A stretch of 5,810 bases of DNA from JAVVRI01 sp036654795 (GTDB lineage: Bacteria; Bacteroidota; Bacteroidia; Bacteroidales; Tannerellaceae), in NCBI GenBank assembly GCA_036654795.1, contig JAVVRI010000154.1, positions 1-5,810 of the forward strand, read 5' to 3'. A model generated the notes under the pieces. It saw nothing but the letters and a program-made list of their open reading frames with translations. It ran no database searches and was not told the origin of the DNA. The translations under genes and the position numbers were made by a program. Positions 1-5,810 of this stretch are shown here, piece after piece. Within the stretch, counting starts at the first letter, position 1. Every line of letters begins with the position of its first letter.

Positions 1-1
1 C

Positions 2-1129
2 ATAAAGAATGCTAATATGGTTTTGGAATCGATCGAGACAAAGGCCTTTTCGGAAGAAACCAAGAATCGTATCATCGGAGAAGCTAAATGTATGCGTGCC
101 TGGTCTTATTTCACATTGGTTCAATTGTATGGAGATGTGCCTTTGCGTAAGACGGTTGTCACTAGTGCGGAGGAAGTGGCAATAGAACGCAGTACTGAGG
201 AAGAAGTTTATGCGTTTATCTTTGACGACATCTTAGATGCCGAACAAAAATTGCCAATCAATTCACAGCAGGTAGGACGCGTCAATAAATATGTAGCAAA
301 AGCTATTTTGGCGCGCATTTATCTGACTTCTGCCGGATACCCAATGAATAAGAAAGAGAATTACTCGAAAGCACGTGATAAAGCTTTGGAGGTGATTAAT
401 AGCTCTGAATATAAATTAATGCCCACATTCGACAAAGTGTTTAAAACAGAACGTTACACGGCAGAAACGATTTGGGCACGATTGTTCGACGCTCCGAATA
501 CGTCGAGTGAAATGCACACTATTTCAGCTCCTATAGGAAGCCAAACCGCTCTTTGTTTGCCTACTGATGCCTTCATTGCCAGTTTCGATAAAGGGGACAT
601 GCGTAAAGAATGGGGCATCAAATTAGACTATGTGAATGCCAAAGGCAAAAAAGTCATAGCTCGTTCTTATTATAATAAGTATATCAATGAAGAGTATTTA
701 GAGCAAGACCTTCCTGCCTCCAACACCAGCATCTTACCTTGGCAAACTCAATTAATTCGTTTGGCAGAGATGTATCTAATTGCTGCCGAGGCGGAGAACG
801 AAGTCAATGGGCCGGCTGCTGCCTATGAATACGTAAATACGATTCGTCAAAGAGCGCGTTTGGATAAAAATGATCAGACAGCTGTTCCCGATTTGAAGAA
901 TCTTACTCAGCAACAGTTTCGCGACGCAGTCTTGTTGGAGCGTCAGCATGAACTGTACGAAGAGGGCTTCGCTTGGTTCGATATGAAACGGACACAAACT
1001 TTTAAAAAGGTACAGGATGCCAGAGGAGACAAACTTAACGCACCGATTGGTGCTTATAATAACAATTGGCTGATACCTGATTTCGAGATAATGAATAATA
1101 ATATTCCTCAAAACCAAGAGTACAGATAG
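2..1129 (+). CDS. SusD/RagB-family outer-membrane glycan-binding lipoprotein, 5'-truncated by window edge
   Basis: SusD-like proteins are surface lipoproteins that cap a SusC TonB-dependent transporter and capture oligosaccharides for import. The frame is open to the left edge, so the ATG at 17 is an internal methionine and not the start. The lipoprotein signal and roughly the first 100-150 residues are missing, judging from a usual family length of about 450-600. Family landmarks are visible in order. GEAKCMRAWSYF followed by LVQLYGDVPL (nt 77-145) is the classic N-terminal helix motif. RVNKYVAKAILARIYL follows at about nt 278-325. RLAEMYLIAAEAENEV (about nt 758-805) and ERQHELYEEGFAWFDMKR (nt 938-991) lie in the C-terminal RagB/SusD domain. 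The typical end, with LIPDFEI then QNQEYR before TAG, completes it. A susC partner would be expected upstream, outside the window. The ligand cannot be deduced. Family assignment is very secure. Confidence 0.95.
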   Translation: MKNANMVLESIETKAFSEETKNRIIGEAKCMRAWSYFTLVQLYGDVPLRKTVVTSAEEVAIERSTEEEVYAFIFDDILDAEQKLPINSQQVGRVNKYVAKAILARIYLTSAGYPMNKKENYSKARDKALEVINSSEYKLMPTFDKVFKTERYTAETIWARLFDAPNTSSEMHTISAPIGSQTALCLPTDAFIASFDKGDMRKEWGIKLDYVNAKGKKVIARSYYNKYINEEYLEQDLPASNTSILPWQTQLIRLAEMYLIAAEAENEVNGPAAAYEYVNTIRQRARLDKNDQTAVPDLKNLTQQQFRDAVLLERQHELYEEGFAWFDMKRTQTFKKVQDARGDKLNAPIGAYNNNWLIPDFEIMNNNIPQNQEYR

Positions 1130-1145
1130 ATCTTTATTCCACAGC

Positions 1146-1206
1146 AAAGAGTCTTGAAGATATCTCTTTTTATTCAGTAAAATGAGTTATCTTTGAGACT
1201 CTTTTT
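1146..1206 (+). terminator. Long hairpin, probable intrinsic terminator of the susD-like transcript
   Basis: The arm 1146-1166 pairs with 1184-1204 over 21 positions: 18 Watson-Crick pairs, two G-T wobbles and one T-T mismatch. Beyond another T-T mismatch, TTTTA (1168-1172) can pair with TAAAA (1178-1182), leaving a small loop. The 3' arm runs into a five-T tract (1202-1206). It starts 16 bases after the susD-like stop codon, which fits rho-independent termination. Unusually, it finishes only 12 bases before the next start codon, so it also occupies most of that gene's upstream region. Confidence 0.8.
1188..1195 (+). promoter_or_regulatory. Candidate -7 box (TATCTTTG) inside the terminator stem
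   Basis: TATCTTTG matches the Bacteroidetes -7 consensus TAnnTTTG exactly and lies 23 bases before the ATG at 1219, implying a very short leader of under 20 bases. No TTTG is seen at the right distance upstream for a -33 element, where the sequence is TCTCTTTTTA. The box may therefore be fortuitous, because a short T-rich consensus easily occurs by chance. If real, initiation here would bypass the hairpin and express the downstream enzyme independently of the susD-like gene. Confidence 0.35.
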
Positions 1207-1218
1207 AATTTTAATATC

Positions 1219-3831
1219 ATGAAAATACACTATTTTGTTGCGTTTCTTTTATTCTCAATCTTCCATAGTTATGCAGTAACAGACCAATCGCGGGCTGTAT
1301 TGCTACAATCGGATCAGATTAATCGCCTGATACCTAGGAAAGCCATACTTAAGGGTGGCATTAAAATGCTTAACCCAGAAGAACCGTTTAAATCTTTTTG
1401 GACGGAAAATTGGAACACCTCTTTACAATCCATACAATGGACAGTAACGGCGGATAAAGATGAATATCAAGCCGGTGTATTGGTGAATATCACAGGGGTG
1501 AATGCCGAAGAGTCTATTGTTCTTGAATTGTCTAATGGCATGGACAAAATCTTTTGTTCTGTTAAAGCGACTGGATGGCAAAGGTGTTGGTTCGACCGCC
1601 CACTTCGTTTTGCATCGGGTCTGTCAAAGTTAACCTTGCGTATTTCCACACCAAGTCAATCGCCCCAATTCAAGCTTCAGTTTTATTCATTGGAATTAGT
1701 GAAGCCATCTACTTATACAACCCTGCTTAAGGATGCGGAAGAATTGCAGGGGAAAACGGATTGGATGCAAGACATTAACTATGGCTTTTTCTTCCACTGG
1801 AACTCTAAAAGCATGCCGAGACATGGGGCGCAGAAGCCATATAAGGATGCTGTAAATGATTTTGACACGAAAAAGTTTGCTGCGATGGTTCACGATTGTG
1901 GGGCAAAGCTCGTCTTTTTTACAACGAGTTGGGCTGAGTATTATTTCCCGGCTCCTATAAAAGCAATTGACAAGATCCTGCCGGGAAGAACAACTTCTCG
2001 TGACTTAATTGCTTATTTATCAGATGATTTAGGTAAATATGGCATCAAGCTGATGTTATATTATCATATTGGGCATGGAGATGCTGAATGGTGGAATAGG
2101 CAAAATTTCTCATTGAATGATTCGGGGCGTTTATTTACTAATTTAGAAGCTATTATTGGAGAGATTAGCCTGCGTTATGGTTCGAAACTTGCCGGATTAT
2201 GGATGGATGACGGGATGGGGTACTATCCAAACCAAGCTCCGTTCGATAAAATTACACGTGCTGCTAAAAGTGGAAATAAGGATTTGCTTATTTGCTACAA
2301 CCCATGGATTTTCCCGAAGTTGACCAACTTTCAGGATTTCTATGCCGGAGAGGTAGGATTGTCTGTCGAGGCTGCCGGTAAAGATAATCAATTTCTCCCC
2401 ATTGGCGGAGATGGGCGTTTTATCAATGGTCCGCAAAAGGAATTGCAAGCTACCTATACGGGCGTGTTAGAACCTGGAGAGTGGACACATATCTATAAAG
2501 ATAAAGAAATCGAAGATCCTCTATTTACTCCGGAAGAGTTGATACAAATCATCAAGGAATCAAATAAAAGAAAGAATTTACCTATGATGAACGTACGAAT
2601 ATATCAAGATGGTACGATTTCGCCCAAGACCTATGATTTATTAAAGAAAGTAAAGCAGTCTGTTTACTCAGGAAATCCGGTGGTCGTAACCCCTTCTTCT
2701 CTACGCAGCACACCCGGTTACAGAGATCAGATTCATCTACAAAAGCGGGGCAGTCTGCTGAACTCTTATCATACTTTTAAACAGGGAGGGAAGGCGCGCG
2801 TGGCTTTTTTGGGTGGTTCAATTACCGAGATGGAGGGTTGGAGGGCAATGATCTGTGCCGACCTGAAGCAACGTTTCCCGAATACGGAGTTCGATTGTGT
2901 TGCTGCGGGGATCGGATCGACCGGATCTACTCCGGGCGCATTCCGGTTGGAGCAGGATGTTTTGTCTAAGGGAAAGATTGATCTGTTGTTTGTGGAGGCA
3001 GCCGTAAACGACGACACGAACCACTTTAACTATGTAGAGCAAACGAGAGGGATGGAAGGAGAAGTCCGCCACGCCTTGTTGTCCAATCCGGAGATGGATA
3101 TCATCATGCTTCATTTTATCTATGATCCGTTTATCCCGATCTTTGACGGAGGAAAGACGCCTGACGTCATCTTGAACCATGAACGGGTGGCCAATCACTA
3201 TCTGATACCCTCCATCAATCTGGCGCAGGAGATAGCCGAACGTATGCGCAGGAATGAATTTAACTGGAAGAAGTTTGGAGGAACGCATCCGGCTCCTTTT
3301 GGTCATGCGTATTATGCCGCCGCCATTAATCAGTTGTTGGATGAGATGTGGACAGCCGACGCACCGATTAAGGCGCACGCCATACCCGAAAAGCCGTTGG
3401 ATGAATATAGCTATACCCATGGTAAACTAATTGATGTGCAAAAGGCTCAACTGGGTAAAGGTTGGCAACACGTCGCTTCTTGGCATCCAAAGGATCAGGC
3501 ATCTACGCGCAACGGATTTGTCGATGTACCGATGATTGAGACTACGAAAGCGGGTAGCCAACTAAAATTCTCCTTCTCCGGAACGGCCATTGGCCTTTTC
3601 TGCGTAGCCGGTCCTGAGGCGGGTATTGTAGAGTATAGTGTGGACGGTGCCCCTTTTAAGACGTTAGATACGTATACGGAGTGGAGCGGCAATTTATATA
3701 TTCCTTGGGTCTATATGCTTGAATCGGAATTAGAAGACAAACCGCACCAGTTGCTGCTTCGAATGACTGATAAGGGTAAAGGTACCGCCTGCCAGATACG
3801 CAACTTTGTAGTAAACGAATCAGAAAGATAA
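1219..3831 (+). CDS. Exported GH29-like glycosidase / SGNH-hydrolase fusion protein
   Basis: The ATG at 1219 gives a signal peptide (hydrophobic residues 5-15, likely cleavage after SYA, residue 19, with no lipobox cysteine), so the protein is probably periplasmic or secreted. Layout: a beta-sandwich, perhaps carbohydrate-binding, at about 55-163; a GH29-like barrel at about 180-480; a linker to about 525; an SGNH/GDSL domain at about 526-712; and a C-terminal beta-sandwich at about 765-866. The barrel shows YGFFFHW (188-194), GAKLVFFTTSW (228-238), GIKLMLYYH (275-283) and LWMDDG (327-332), where Asp330 aligns with the GH29 nucleophile in WFDG. The His-His pair usual after the T of the third strand in true fucosidases is replaced by Ser-Trp. 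SGNH blocks: GGS with Ser534 (block I), AAGIGSTG with Gly564/566 (II), AVND with Asn597 (III), and THP with His690 (V). The usual Asp three residues before that His is Gly. Probable roles are glycan deacylation plus glycoside hydrolysis, but neither substrate is shown. The fold calls are good; the activities are uncertain. Confidence 0.88.
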   Translation: MKIHYFVAFLLFSIFHSYAVTDQSRAVLLQSDQINRLIPRKAILKGGIKMLNPEEPFKSFWTENWNTSLQSIQWTVTADKDEYQAGVLVNITGVNAEESIVLELSNGMDKIFCSVKATGWQRCWFDRPLRFASGLSKLTLRISTPSQSPQFKLQFYSLELVKPSTYTTLLKDAEELQGKTDWMQDINYGFFFHWNSKSMPRHGAQKPYKDAVNDFDTKKFAAMVHDCGAKLVFFTTSWAEYYFPAPIKAIDKILPGRTTSRDLIAYLSDDLGKYGIKLMLYYHIGHGDAEWWNRQNFSLNDSGRLFTNLEAIIGEISLRYGSKLAGLWMDDGMGYYPNQAPFDKITRAAKSGNKDLLICYNPWIFPKLTNFQDFYAGEVGLSVEAAGKDNQFLPIGGDGRFINGPQKELQATYTGVLEPGEWTHIYKDKEIEDPLFTPEELIQIIKESNKRKNLPMMNVRIYQDGTISPKTYDLLKKVKQSVYSGNPVVVTPSSLRSTPGYRDQIHLQKRGSLLNSYHTFKQGGKARVAFLGGSITEMEGWRAMICADLKQRFPNTEFDCVAAGIGSTGSTPGAFRLEQDVLSKGKIDLLFVEAAVNDDTNHFNYVEQTRGMEGEVRHALLSNPEMDIIMLHFIYDPFIPIFDGGKTPDVILNHERVANHYLIPSINLAQEIAERMRRNEFNWKKFGGTHPAPFGHAYYAAAINQLLDEMWTADAPIKAHAIPEKPLDEYSYTHGKLIDVQKAQLGKGWQHVASWHPKDQASTRNGFVDVPMIETTKAGSQLKFSFSGTAIGLFCVAGPEAGIVEYSVDGAPFKTLDTYTEWSGNLYIPWVYMLESELEDKPHQLLLRMTDKGKGTACQIRNFVVNESER

Positions 3832-3852
3832 AAACAAATTGCAAGAAAAGTT

Positions 3853-3889
3853 AAAGAGCAATCGGACATCGTTCTGGTTGCTCTTTTTT
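3853..3889 (+). terminator. Intrinsic terminator after the fusion enzyme gene
   Basis: AAAGAGCAATC (3853-3863) pairs with GGTTGCTCTTT (3876-3886) over 11 positions with a single T-G wobble and a 12-base loop. The downstream arm merges into a six-T run (3884-3889). It begins 22 bases after the TAA at 3829-3831. Stem, loop and T tract together are a textbook rho-independent terminator on the + strand, closing the transcript before the frr operon. Confidence 0.9.
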
Positions 3890-3932
3890 CGATTGTAGCA
3901 TGTCTGGCGAAGAAAGGGTGCAAGCGTATATT

Positions 3933-4004
3933 AGTTTCATGCCGACGAAACTAAAGTTTCATGCCATTGAAACAAAAGTTTCGTCCCGATGAAACAAAAG
4001 TTTC
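3933..4004. repeat. 22-base-period tandem array of nested GTTTC/GAAAC dyads
   Basis: AGTTTC occurs at 3933, 3955, 3977 and 3999, and GAAAC at 3947, 3969 and 3991, each spaced exactly 22 bases. The unit is AGTTTC, eight variable bases (ATGCCGAC, ATGCCATT, GTCCCGAT), GAAAC, then three bases. Each GAAAC can pair with the GTTTC after it across a 4-base gap or with the GTTTC before it across 8 bases, so alternative hairpins compete. The array ends 64 bases before the frr -33 box. It could be a protein-binding array, a structured RNA element, or a dispersed Bacteroidales intergenic repeat. Its function is unknown. Confidence 0.85.
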
Positions 4005-4023
4005 ACCTAAACATTTATTGCTG

Positions 4024-4043
4024 AAACTAAGCAAAACTAAGCA
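4024..4043. repeat. Perfect tandem duplication of AAACTAAGCA
   Basis: The ten bases AAACTAAGCA occur twice back to back with no mismatch, starting 19 bases after the last AGTTTC of the 22-base array. The first copy is preceded by G, making another GAAAC, so it may be a decayed extension of that array. A slippage product in AT-rich DNA is equally possible. It lies 25 bases upstream of the frr -33 box. Confidence 0.7.
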
Positions 4044-4068
4044 TAAAATAGAACTAAAAAAGGAAAAG

Positions 4069-4099
4069 TTTGTAGGATAAGAAATCTTTACTACTTTTG
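4069..4099 (+). promoter_or_regulatory. Bacteroidetes-type promoter of the frr-rsgA operon
   Basis: TTTG at 4069-4072 (-33) and TACTTTTG at 4092-4099 (-7, consensus TAnnTTTG) are separated by 19 bases, which fits the primary sigma-factor promoter described for Bacteroides. The expected transcription start is near 4104-4107, giving a leader of about 40 bases to the frr ATG. That leader is AT-rich (TAATATATATATAAC) and has no Shine-Dalgarno sequence, as is usual in this phylum. Confidence 0.8.
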
Positions 4100-4145
4100 T
4101 TTTCTAATAAATGAGAACGGAAAACTAATATATATATAACAACTT

Positions 4146-4706
4146 ATGGTAGATACTAAGCAATATGTAAAGGCAGCGGAAGAGAAAATGGTTTTCGCGA
4201 TAGAGTATTTGGACGAACAGCTGGCACACATCCGTGCCGGAAAAGCAAATCCGAAAATCTTGGATGGCGTGAAGGTGCCCTATTATGGCAGCCTTGTTCC
4301 ACTGACTAACGTAGCTTCGGTAAGTACGCCGGATGCTAAGACTATTATTATTACCCCATGGGAGCGACCGCTAATCAAGGAGATCGAGAAAGCTATTATG
4401 AACTCCGAAGTAGGCATTACGCCTGAGAATAATGGCGAGATTATCCGCCTCGGCATTCCTCCACTTACGGAAGACCGTCGTCGCGTCCTGGCCAAACAGT
4501 CCAAACAAGAGGCCGAAACTGCTAAGATAAGCGTACGCAACGCCCGTCGCGATGCCATCGAAGCACTAAAGAAAAGCGTAAAAGAAGGTGTGCCGGAAGA
4601 TGTCGAAAAAGATGCTGAAGGCGAAGTACAGAAGATACACGATAAATTTATAAAGAGGGTAGATGAGCTCTACGCCGCTAAGGAGAAAGAGATAATGACG
4701 GTATAA
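4146..4706 (+). CDS. frr: Ribosome recycling factor
   Basis: RRF works in the cytoplasm with EF-G to split post-termination ribosomes from mRNA and is normally essential. The 186-residue product matches the usual length of about 185. The hinge and beta-domain signature is clear: IRAGKANPKILDGVKVPYYG at 29-48, then PLTNVASVS (52-60), and IPPLTEDRR (104-112) at the return to the helical domain. The arginine-rich RNARRD at 131-136 lies in the long helix that contacts 23S rRNA in characterised RRFs. Residues 1-30 and about 105-186 form the three-helix bundle, and about 31-104 the second domain. The start is supported by alignment of the N-terminus with the family and by the promoter about 45 bases upstream. 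It is the first gene of the operon, one base before rsgA. In many bacteria pyrH precedes frr, but here a glycan locus lies upstream. Nothing appears defective. Confidence 0.97.
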   Translation: MVDTKQYVKAAEEKMVFAIEYLDEQLAHIRAGKANPKILDGVKVPYYGSLVPLTNVASVSTPDAKTIIITPWERPLIKEIEKAIMNSEVGITPENNGEIIRLGIPPLTEDRRRVLAKQSKQEAETAKISVRNARRDAIEALKKSVKEGVPEDVEKDAEGEVQKIHDKFIKRVDELYAAKEKEIMTV

Positions 4707-4707
4707 G

Positions 4708-5640
4708 ATGAGAGGACTGGTAATAAAGAATACAGGGAGCTGGTACACCGTGCGTACGGATGATGGACACGATGTGGAGAGTAAGATTAAAGGAAGTTTT
4801 CGACTCAAAGACATCCGCTCGACCAACCCGATATCAGTGGGCGACCGGGTAGATATTATTATTAATAAAGAAGGCACTGCCTTTATTACCGAGATAGAGG
4901 AGCGGAGGAATTATATTATCCGCCGCGCCTCCAATCTGTCCAAACAGTCGCATATCATTGCGGCAAACTTAGATCAGGCAATGTTGATTGTAACCGTCAA
5001 CTATCCGATTACGACAACGGTCTTTATCGACCGTTTCTTGGCTACGGCTGAGGCTTATCGCGTGCCGGTGAAGCTGGTCTTTAACAAAACAGACCGTTAT
5101 CAGGAGGACGACAAACTCTATCTGGAGGCGTTGATGAATCTGTATAACGGGATTGGCTATCCTTGTTCCACCCTTTGTGCCCGTACGGAAGAGGGGCTGG
5201 ACGCTTTCCGCGCTGAGCTGAAGGACAAAATCACACTCCTTTCCGGCCATTCCGGCGTGGGCAAGTCTACGATTATTAATAAACTAGTGCCGGGGCTGAA
5301 CCTTCGTACCGGCGATATTTCCGAATATCACAATAAGGGCATGCACACCACTACATTTTCAGAAATGATCCCGCTGCCCGAAGGAGGCTACCTGATCGAC
5401 ACTCCGGGCATTAAAGGCTTTGGTACGATTGAGATGGAAGGGGTAGAGGTGTCTCATTATTTCCCTGAAATATTTAAGCATTCCAACGGTTGCCGATTTA
5501 GCAACTGTTCTCATCGCCACGAGCCGGGTTGCGCTGTGCAGCAAGCAGTGGAAGACCATCTGATCAGCGAATCCCGCTACAAGAGTTACCTCAGCATCCT
5601 AGACGATAAGGAGGAGAGTAAGTATCGCGACGAATATTAA
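4708..5640 (+). CDS. rsgA: Small-ribosomal-subunit GTPase RsgA (YjeQ/YloQ family)
   Basis: RsgA is a GTPase that checks late 30S subunit maturation and is stimulated by the subunit. The 310-residue protein shows an N-terminal OB-fold (about 1-70) and then a circularly permuted GTPase domain, with motif order G4-G1-G2-G3. G4 is NKTD (126-129), G1 is GHSGVGKST (180-188), G2 lies in HTTTF (213-217) and G3 is DTPG (231-234). The C-terminal zinc site is Cys262, Cys267, His269 and Cys275 in GCRFSNCSHRHEPGC. All key residues are present. The length is close to B. subtilis YloQ/CpgA and shorter than E. coli RsgA, which has an N-terminal extension. The ATG follows the frr stop by one base (TAAGATG), so translation is probably coupled and both genes share the promoter at 4069-4099. 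Both products act on ribosomes. Confidence 0.97.
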   Translation: MRGLVIKNTGSWYTVRTDDGHDVESKIKGSFRLKDIRSTNPISVGDRVDIIINKEGTAFITEIEERRNYIIRRASNLSKQSHIIAANLDQAMLIVTVNYPITTTVFIDRFLATAEAYRVPVKLVFNKTDRYQEDDKLYLEALMNLYNGIGYPCSTLCARTEEGLDAFRAELKDKITLLSGHSGVGKSTIINKLVPGLNLRTGDISEYHNKGMHTTTFSEMIPLPEGGYLIDTPGIKGFGTIEMEGVEVSHYFPEIFKHSNGCRFSNCSHRHEPGCAVQQAVEDHLISESRYKSYLSILDDKEESKYRDEY

Positions 5641-5644
5641 GTAA

Positions 5645-5690
5645 GCAGGTGGCGTTTGCTTATCTTGTTGGGTTGCGCTGCCTGCCTTCC
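5645..5690 (+). terminator. GC-rich hairpin after rsgA, possible terminator
   Basis: GCAGGTGGCGT (5645-5655) can pair with GCGCTGCCTGC (5675-5685) over 11 positions including three G-T wobbles, starting four bases after the rsgA stop codon. The tract after it is CTTCCCCCCTTTAG, which is pyrimidine-rich but not a run of T, so it is a poor intrinsic terminator by the usual rule. A competing smaller hairpin, TAAGCA (5642-5647) with TGCTTA (5657-5662), overlaps it. It may end the operon or only stabilise its 3' end. Confidence 0.4.
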
Positions 5691-5750
5691 CCCTTTAGTT
5701 AAACAATGCTTAATGGTATATGTTAAAGAGCATATTATATCAAAGCAATG

Positions 5751-5758
5751 TATCTTTG
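5751..5758 (+). promoter_or_regulatory. Candidate -7 box (TATCTTTG) for the next gene
   Basis: TATCTTTG matches the Bacteroidetes consensus TAnnTTTG exactly and sits 11 bases before the ATG at 5770. No clear TTTG lies 19-21 bases upstream; the nearest resemblance is GTTAAAG at 5722-5728. If transcription starts about 5 bases after the box, the leader to ATG 5770 would be under 10 bases. The later in-frame ATGs at 5779 or 5782 would have a somewhat longer leader. Confidence 0.5.
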
Positions 5759-5769
5759 CAACAATATAA

Positions 5770-5810
5770 ATGGAAGCAATGATGAGCATACTGACTGAGG
5801 TTTTCTATAT
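5770..5810 (+). CDS. Probable start of a further gene, truncated by window edge
   Basis: A frame opens at ATG 5770 and stays open to the end of the window, reading MEAMMSILTEVFY. In-frame ATGs at 5779 and 5782 are alternative starts. Support comes from its position after a -7-like box, the AT-rich leader without Shine-Dalgarno sequence (as for frr), and its place after an intergenic gap in the same orientation. Thirteen codons are too few to name a family. The sequence could be a hydrophobic N-terminus, but this is not certain. Confidence 0.45.
   Translation, partial: MEAMMSILTEVFY

Larger units (their letters stand above)
3832..4145. other. 314-base intergenic boundary between glycan locus and ribosome operon
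   Basis: No credible protein-coding gene was seen here; the short reverse-strand frames carry no recognisable motif and overlap the terminator or the enzyme gene. The region holds, left to right, an intrinsic terminator, about 40 bases without visible signals, the 22-base-period dyad array, a 10-base tandem duplication, an A-rich stretch (about 4044-4068), the frr promoter and the frr leader. The leader contains a five-codon frame, MRTEN, at 4111-4128. The A-rich stretch directly upstream of the -33 box could help promoter activity, which is inference only. Confidence 0.75.

Noticed and set aside
17..1129. ATG at 17 as the real start of the SusD-like gene
   Set aside because: The frame continues upstream to the window edge, and a protein starting here would lack the signal peptide, lipobox and N-terminal helices of the family.
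2818..3420. A 200-codon reverse-strand frame inside the SGNH domain
   Set aside because: It lies wholly antisense to a strongly motif-supported coding region, has no recognisable domain and no promoter, and is best explained as an open complementary frame.
3656..3923. Small reverse-strand frames over the end of the enzyme gene and its terminator
   Set aside because: They run across the intrinsic terminator and the antisense of the C-terminal sandwich, with no family motif or convincing start region.
3933..4043. A small CRISPR array
   Set aside because: The 22-base period with 5-6 base conserved words and 8-base variable interiors is far too short for repeats and spacers, and no cas gene is in the window.
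4566..4877. A reverse-strand frame spanning the frr-rsgA junction
   Set aside because: It is antisense to conserved residues of both genes, and its hydrophobic-looking product merely mirrors charged codons on the + strand.
5700..5740. Approximate direct repeat beginning GTTAAA at 5698 and 5722
   Set aside because: Only the first six bases match well and the rest is AT-rich, so it is not distinguishable from chance.

Overview
The window looks like chromosomal DNA of a gut-type Bacteroidales bacterium (Bacteroides or Parabacteroides-like). It carries a SusD-family gene, a secreted multidomain carbohydrate-active protein, gene starts without a Shine-Dalgarno sequence in AT-rich leaders, and promoter boxes of the Bacteroidetes type (TTTG at -33, TAnnTTTG at -7). 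The exact species cannot be read from the sequence. All genes are on the + strand.

Left part (2-3831) is the end of a polysaccharide-utilisation-type locus. It holds the C-terminal two thirds or more of a SusD-like outer-membrane glycan-binding lipoprotein, a long hairpin terminator that runs almost to the next start codon, and an 870-residue exported protein. That protein joins a beta-sandwich, a GH29-like (alpha-L-fucosidase superfamily) barrel, an SGNH/GDSL hydrolase domain and a C-terminal beta-sandwich. Together they suggest capture of a decorated, perhaps O-acylated, glycan at the surface, with glycosidase and esterase activity on one chain. The substrate cannot be named from sequence.

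Middle (3832-4145) is a 314-base non-coding boundary. It contains a good intrinsic terminator for the fusion gene, a 22-base-period array of nested GTTTC/GAAAC dyads, a perfect 10-base tandem duplication, and a near-ideal Bacteroidetes promoter with TTTG and TACTTTTG separated by 19 bases.

Right part (4146-5640) is a two-gene housekeeping operon, frr (ribosome recycling factor) and rsgA (30S-maturation GTPase), separated by one base. It is followed by a hairpin, another -7-like box and probably the first codons of a further gene cut off at the window edge.

The points most worth a second look are the GH29-like/SGNH fusion, in which both catalytic domains have substitutions at usually conserved positions and base composition changes between the halves, the 22-base dyad repeats next to the frr promoter, and a possible promoter box buried in the terminator stem at 1188-1195. 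I found no clear evidence of a wholly new system.
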